NCBI GenBank assembly: GCA_019914995.1
Contig: CM034143.1
Location: 2,606,501 to 2,670,500, forward strand
Source of the DNA: Acanthochlamys bracteata
Taxonomy: Eukaryota; Streptophyta; Magnoliopsida; Pandanales; Velloziaceae
Length of the DNA: 64,000 nt
Reading direction: 5' to 3'
The position numbers and the translations under genes are program-made. The notes below the pieces were generated by a model, which made no database searches, was not told the DNA's origin, and saw only the letters and a list, made by a program, of their open reading frames with translations. How positions within the stretch are numbered: position 1 is the first letter of the stretch; the number at the start of each line of letters is the position of its first letter. Positions 58,647 to 64,000 of this stretch are shown piece by piece.

Positions 58647-61087
58647 AAGTTAAAACAACGAGAAGAATTGGGGATTTTGGTATATGTCTATCACTTTCAA
58701 CAGTTAAGCTTGTCGTCTATCTAAGGGAAAATGAATGATTCAACCAATTTGAAATTATATCTTGAGAAACAAAATCTCATTAATTGCAGTGTTCAAGTTA
58801 TTGTTTTTGTTAACCTGTTCATGTCAATTGCGTCTACCGATCAGTCAAGGGTTCTTAACAGTGAAATACTCGGCCAAAGTTGATCTACTTGAAATCCAAT
58901 CGAGTTGTTACAACTCCAATGAGTTTCGAGTGTATTGCGGCTACAATTTCAATTTAGATTACCTTTGCAAGCATAGAGTCGTAAGGATCTTATTTGTATA
59001 AAAATCGAGGCAGGTGGTGGATTTGGATTTGTTAATTCATCTTTGAGGTATCTAGGAAGAAAGGAATCAAATTTGCTTGTGTTTGGTTGGTAAAATTGGC
59101 AAAGGACAGACCAAACAACTAATGGAATTTAAAAGTGTGGACAGTTCATTGGACCGACTTAAAACTCTATCGTTTATCTACTCAAAACGAGCAAAAAGAA
59201 AATGGAAAGAAAAGAAAACCTATATGAATGTGTTTGTGAGAAAGAAAAAACCAAAGATAAACAGATGATAACTGGAAAACATGCAGCACTGTCTGCAATG
59301 GTCCTATAGACACGCCAATGCGATGCAAGGTTCTTTTACTTGAAACTAAGGTTTTACGAGTGTTGAGAGTAAGTATGAGCAACAGACAACAGCAGAGAGC
59401 AATAGATTCATAGCGTTTATAGTAGCAAGAGTTTGATCCCAGTTAATTATCAGAGGTAAAAGTACCACAACTTCGAAATATGGTACTTTTTCTTGGTCAA
59501 AAGTGAGTCGTAGAGAGGACTGAACTCAAGACCTGAAGAGGAGGTGGCCAAGGCAGGCGTATGTGGAGCAAGGAATTTGACCCTCCCATGTTTTTAGTTT
59601 GCACTATCAAGGATTCATCGACTTATCATTCAATAACATGAATTTCTCAACTCTAATAGCCTCACAATTTCAACTCTAGTTGAATCTACGAATAATGGAA
59701 CGCTCAACTACTTGAACACATGAATTTCAATTCTACCTGCTTTGCCAAATTGAAGACTTCCAATAAAGTCTGCAACAATACACTCAGAGACACGTAGCAC
59801 TTAAGTTCTATGAAGAACGTCCTACCTGTTGCCCGGTGGGGAACCAAGCGAAGAAGACCATATGTTGCTTTTATGGTTTTAAGCTTTGATGTCCCAATGG
59901 TAGGCATGGTAATGACCACTGAGATTATTACACATCTAGATCATGACTTGGATCAAAGATGGGAACTGACAAAGATTGATGTGAATAATGTCAGGGTTGT
60001 ACATCAAGATTCACAGGTGGAAGGAATTTGTTCACACAAGATGGTGGAACTGAATGTCTATGAATTTATTCGAGTTGAATCGATGTTCGATCTTGTAATT
60101 GTGTCTAACGTTTATTGGACAAGTTCATGCTCTCTATTTTCTATTATCTTTGCGCAGCAAGGAGTCTGCGTACTATTCCAAGGTGTGTAGGTGGTGCACA
60201 AAGGTGACTGGAGATTGATAGCCATTTCTTGCCAGAATTATTCAACAATACTGTTATACCATAATAGTAAACATGCTGGCAAAAAAAAATACTTAAGCTA
60301 GTGCGCAGAGATAGGCAAGGAGTAGGTAAACACTTTCCCCTACTTTATTTGATCTTCGTTAGATGTGGAAGTGGAACTAAATCTTTTCACAGTCGGGATC
60401 AAAAAGAGCAACCAGATTCAACTTTTACTTATTAATCTAACATAGAAAAACAAATTAAGTGTCGCGCAATAAAATACAACACCCATAGTCCAAATTCCAA
60501 AGAAACGGTTCTCATATTGGCTGCAATAGTCCCAGCTTTCTTTAGTACACATACACGTACAACTCCCATCATGCTCTCCGGAAAACAACCCGACAAGAGC
60601 AAGAACATCTCCACACTAAGTATGACTTCAATAATAATTTGTTTTAGCAAAGAGTACAACAGTTAGAACATCTTTTGACACAGAGCTCATAGACATATCT
60701 CTATAGCACTATTGCAGTTATGAAAGAAAAAGTATTATGATAGCGGCTAACGATAAGATTATGCACTACTGTACCATGCCTCAGCCAACTAATAAAGTTC
60801 GCTGCAGTCAGGACATTGTCCTTGATCTGACCGAGTATTAGTATGAGAAAGACTTTATAATCTTGCATTCAGAAATGGCTGAAACGGAATCCACTGGATG
60901 GAAGTTCCATCGCGTTGCTTTTAGCTTATACCACGGATCTTCCAGCAGACCAGACAGCTTGAAGTAAAGAGGTATTTTGCAAGCACCAGTAAGAAAATCA
61001 CAGAACTGAAATTTTTGCAACTCAAAACCAGGTAATCCAAGTCTCTACCTAGAGTAATAGAGTGTCACTGAGCAAGGGTTTAACTGA
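58647..61087. other. Intergenic DNA; distal part may be 3' UTR of a minus-strand gene
   Basis: Open frames at 58762-59001 (+), 59810-60190 (+, 126 aa) and 60838-61020 (-) show no domain or splice support that I recognise. The last few hundred bases before 61088 would be the 3' UTR of the gene ending at 61088-61153 if that exon is real. Confidence 0.35.
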
Positions 61088-61153
61088 TTAAGCACTAGCA
61101 GGCTTCTTGGAATTGTTCTTGCGGCGAACCTTCACAATGGTCTTCTCCAGTTC
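61088..61153 (-). CDS. Likely terminal exon of an unidentified minus-strand gene (partial)
   Basis: Read on the minus strand, TTTACAG precedes a 22-codon stretch ELEKTIVKVRRKNNSKKPAS followed by A and TAA. The strong acceptor, the balanced codon pattern and a basic, Lys-rich C-terminus suggest a true last exon. Upstream, minus-strand segments near 61440-61556 (NSVESTDDTCLYRFWQ) and 62433-62510 (KTCLQDDITCKMWYPSGEW, ending at a GTAAGT donor) could be further exons, but I cannot join them or name the product. Confidence 0.35.
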   Translation of the reverse strand, partial: ELEKTIVKVRRKNNSKKPASA

Positions 61154-64000
61154 CTGTAAATATGCAACAATATGTAAAATCAAGGTCATGATAAAGGCGA
61201 TAAAACAATCACCAAGAACAAAATTATATGCAGGAAAGCAAAAAGACTATTGAATAACAAAGTTCCTCCAAGTTTTGTAGAGCGAACTCAAAAGCTGAAG
61301 TTAAAAATAGCTCAGAATGCTTCTAGCTTTACATCATTTTTTTCCATCAAGAAGCTAAAACGAGTTGGGAATGGGCAACAAACACATTCGCCTAGATTTG
61401 AGAGAAGCTAAAAGGTAAGAACTACATAGAGATGGAGATCATGTACTTTAAGTCCAGTCAGTTCCTTTCTCTCAGTCATTTTGAGCACTTGCCAAAATCT
61501 GTAGAGGCACGTATCATCAGTGCTCTCCACTGAATTCTTGCAGGGAGTCTGCATTATTAGCTATAAAAATGAAATAATGTTTTCATATAACAATATAGAA
61601 CATATAATAACACTATTTTCAATTTAATGTTACCTCTTATCTGCTACAGCGATCCTATACCCAAAGATCAACAGCTAACCAGGTTCGCTCTAATAAAGTA
61701 ATGAAGAATACTGTTCTTATTCCAACTTGCTAATAGTTGGTAGTGACATGGTGGCTGGCAATATATCCAGGAGCGGCATCCAGTTGGTATGAACCTACAA
61801 TCTATGTATACAATAAAACAGGGGCCAAAACATTGAGATGACCTTTACAAATCGCATTAGGCTTTTCAAACTAGTGAACACAAAGACCAATGGATCTTTT
61901 TAATTAGGAAATAAATACTAACACAATTTATGAGAAGAAGGCCATGAAGAATAGCATATTCTTTTATGGTCAAGCGATAAAAAAAAATCCTTTAACAAAC
62001 AACAGTTTGATCTTGTGATAAAACAGGCACCAACTAATTCAGACATTCTTTTAGCAAAATGGTAGCTTTTACAGGAAAGGATTTGGACAACAAATTTTAC
62101 AAAATGAGATACCAGAAAAATCGTACAATCACAGAACTTTGAAGGATTTGACAGTAAACTCAGCAAATGTATCAGAGAAATTTTAGATTTTTTAAAATCA
62201 CATTGTGTCAACATCATAAGCTGTGCACTAGAATTTAATAGAGGATACAAGACATTCCATCAGTAGTAGTACCAATCATCATTAAAATACCACTAAGAGA
62301 ATAGATAAGACATTAGAGAGCACACAACATAGATTATCGCTGAAGATATGACTTAGAAGAAATATGTTTTCCATTTTTCACAGGCACGTACACCTCATCG
62401 ATAACTGTGTTGTTAAATGGACACATCACTTACCATTCGCCAGAAGGGTACCACATCTTACAGGTAATATCATCTTGGAGACACGTCTTGTTCTTATTTA
62501 GAACAACTTGCGTAATCTTATCTATTCTGGTTCATAAAAGATAAGAATTGAAAATTTAGAAGCCTTGACATTTCTTGTTACATTAGTCAATTTGCATAGC
62601 ATTTACTCGTTGATTTATCATAATTCTCATTTTCTTAATCTATTTTTCTATTCATAAGTTTTTACAAAAAAATTCCTTAGTACAGTTTTTAATCCTCTTT
62701 CCAATAATAATATGTGTATATCATATCAAATAGATTTAGGCAACACCTCTGAGCTTCTCTATATCCAGATATTAGTCTTAGTCACCGCCATGAAAAGGCA
62801 TTTAAGGGGATAAATATTACAAAACTTCAAAGAAGCCATGGCACACCAAATCTCTCGATATCAATATAAAAAATAATCTTTGAATTGATATGTTTTTGTA
62901 CCTTTAGGGTTTCTCAAACAAAAATCACGCATCACTTAGCAACAAATTTTGGTTTCAACGATTCAGCTTACATTAGACTGAATAACCGAGATTATAATGT
63001 ATTGATAAAATTTTTATATATTAGAAAGAGAGAGTCATGGATAGCATGCCATGAATCTTCAAACTACGTTGGTGAGTTGTGTTTCTTATGAGAAAGAGGA
63101 AACCCTTTTGGCCACCTTCACTAATCTTCATCTGAATGATTTTTAGTTATATTTCATTTTTCATTATAAAAATATTGTCAACATAATCTAAACTCCGCTG
63201 TTCTATGCAATGCAAGCTAAATTGTTCAAATCATTCAGAGAGATGCATGAATTTTATTTGGAAAACACCTAAATGTACAAACACAAATTCAATTCGAAAA
63301 TTATTTCTTATATACCAATCTTGAAAGATTTAGTGTGACATGGCTACTTTCGGATTTCCTAATTTTATCTCCTTAATGCCATTTAATAGCGGTTACAAGT
63401 ACTGATATCAAAATGTTGAGAAGCTCAGAGATCTCACTTAAATTTAATTATTGAGAAGAAGGATTGAAATTTATGCTATAGAATTCTCTTGCAAGAAATG
63501 ATGCAAATGAAAACAAAACTTAAAAAATGAGAATTATGATAAATAACAAGTGCTATACAAAATGACTAATGCAATAAGAATGCATATAAAAAAGATACCA
63601 TTATCGATGAAAGATTTTCAGACTGCCCAAAAGATTTCTTCAAAGATTGAACTACTCCATTGATATTGCCAGAAAACTTTCTTACAATATATTTCTCTTC
63701 CATTATGTCTATATCCCTTTGTCAAAGGGGATATTTATAGTGCTAAAAGTGAAGAAACTTCTCTATTTCTAATCCTTATCTTCTATGAAAATATAGTGGA
63801 TAACATTACACAAGTTGTTCTAATTATGATTAAGGCGTGCCAATGCTTCCATCCAAGATGATATTATTCTTTACATGTGCTATCGTTTCAATGAATGGTA
63901 AATGACATGTTAGTTGACAGCATATTAGTCAATGATGTGTACATATCTTATAAAAACTGAAAAAATATATCCTATGAAGAGATAAGTCAAAATATATCTT
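61154..64000. other. Possible intron/intergenic DNA at the right edge
   Basis: No complete gene. The sequence reads like intron or intergenic DNA, with the two possible exon segments noted for the gene at 61088-61153. The 110-aa minus-strand frame at 61918-62250 is not supported by any domain. Confidence 0.35.

Noticed and set aside
59810-60190. 126-aa plus-strand frame
   Set aside because: Starts without promoter or splice context and shows no motif. Kept only as a note in the intergenic description.
61918-62250. 110-aa minus-strand frame
   Set aside because: Composition looks random (Ser/Leu/Cys-rich from T-rich DNA) and no domain is recognisable.

Overview
This is a window of plant nuclear DNA, most likely from an AT-rich eudicot. 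The evidence is spliced genes with GT-AG introns, plant-only families (a CDKG kinase, the STAY-GREEN Mg-dechelatase, a DUF7950-type protein), tRNA-iMet-primed Ty1/copia and Ty3/gypsy elements, and many short AT-rich inverted-repeat transposons. I see no tRNA, rRNA, CRISPR or prokaryotic operon structure.

Four genes look intact or nearly so. (1) 465-3258 (+) is a seven-exon CDKG/CDC2L (PITSLRE-type) kinase gene; its N-terminal coding sequence carries an apparent 1-base frameshift. (2) 10381-14131 (+) is a seven-exon gene for a membrane-anchored kelch-repeat protein (400 aa). (3) 26172-27257 (+) is a four-exon SGR/STAY-GREEN gene (263 aa, chloroplast chlorophyll catabolism). (4) 49273-50280 (-) is an intronless 335-aa DUF7950-type gene with an ACGT-rich upstream region. 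They share no obvious pathway and are separated by long repeat-filled intervals, so this is not a functional cluster.

Broken host genes: a PRA1-family pseudogene (29370-29966, -) with a Ty3/gypsy LTR 60 bp upstream of its start; a truncated, frameshifted UGT73-like glycosyltransferase (44600-45010, -); a PPR-like fragment (28160-28545, +); and two fragments (glutaredoxin-domain protein and HGH1 first exon) inside one inverted-repeat-bounded segment (22440-25460).

Mobile DNA dominates. There is a degenerate copia element with both LTRs (15297-19100); a minus-strand TRIM-like mini-retroelement (20652-21172); a minus-strand chromovirus-type gypsy element reduced to gag, protease and a chromodomain tail (30027-33125); a 3.2-kb foldback element with ~1-kb arms and a perfect 9-bp target duplication (36778-39958); a non-autonomous LTR element whose left LTR is interrupted by a 779-bp insertion with a 9-bp duplication (52339-55209); inverted LTR remnants with an 18-bp perfect hairpin (45785-46560); and several MITEs with identifiable target duplications (5466-5986, 20214-20413, 34212-34785, 41309-41593, 50875-51096).

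The last 8 kb (about 56-64 kb) has no gene I can identify, apart from a likely terminal exon on the minus strand at 61088-61153. No wholly new system is evident. The most unusual items are the chimeric two-gene capture at 22.4-25.5 kb, the large foldback element at 36.8-40.0 kb and the nested insertion at 52.3-55.2 kb. All identities and divergences were judged by eye.
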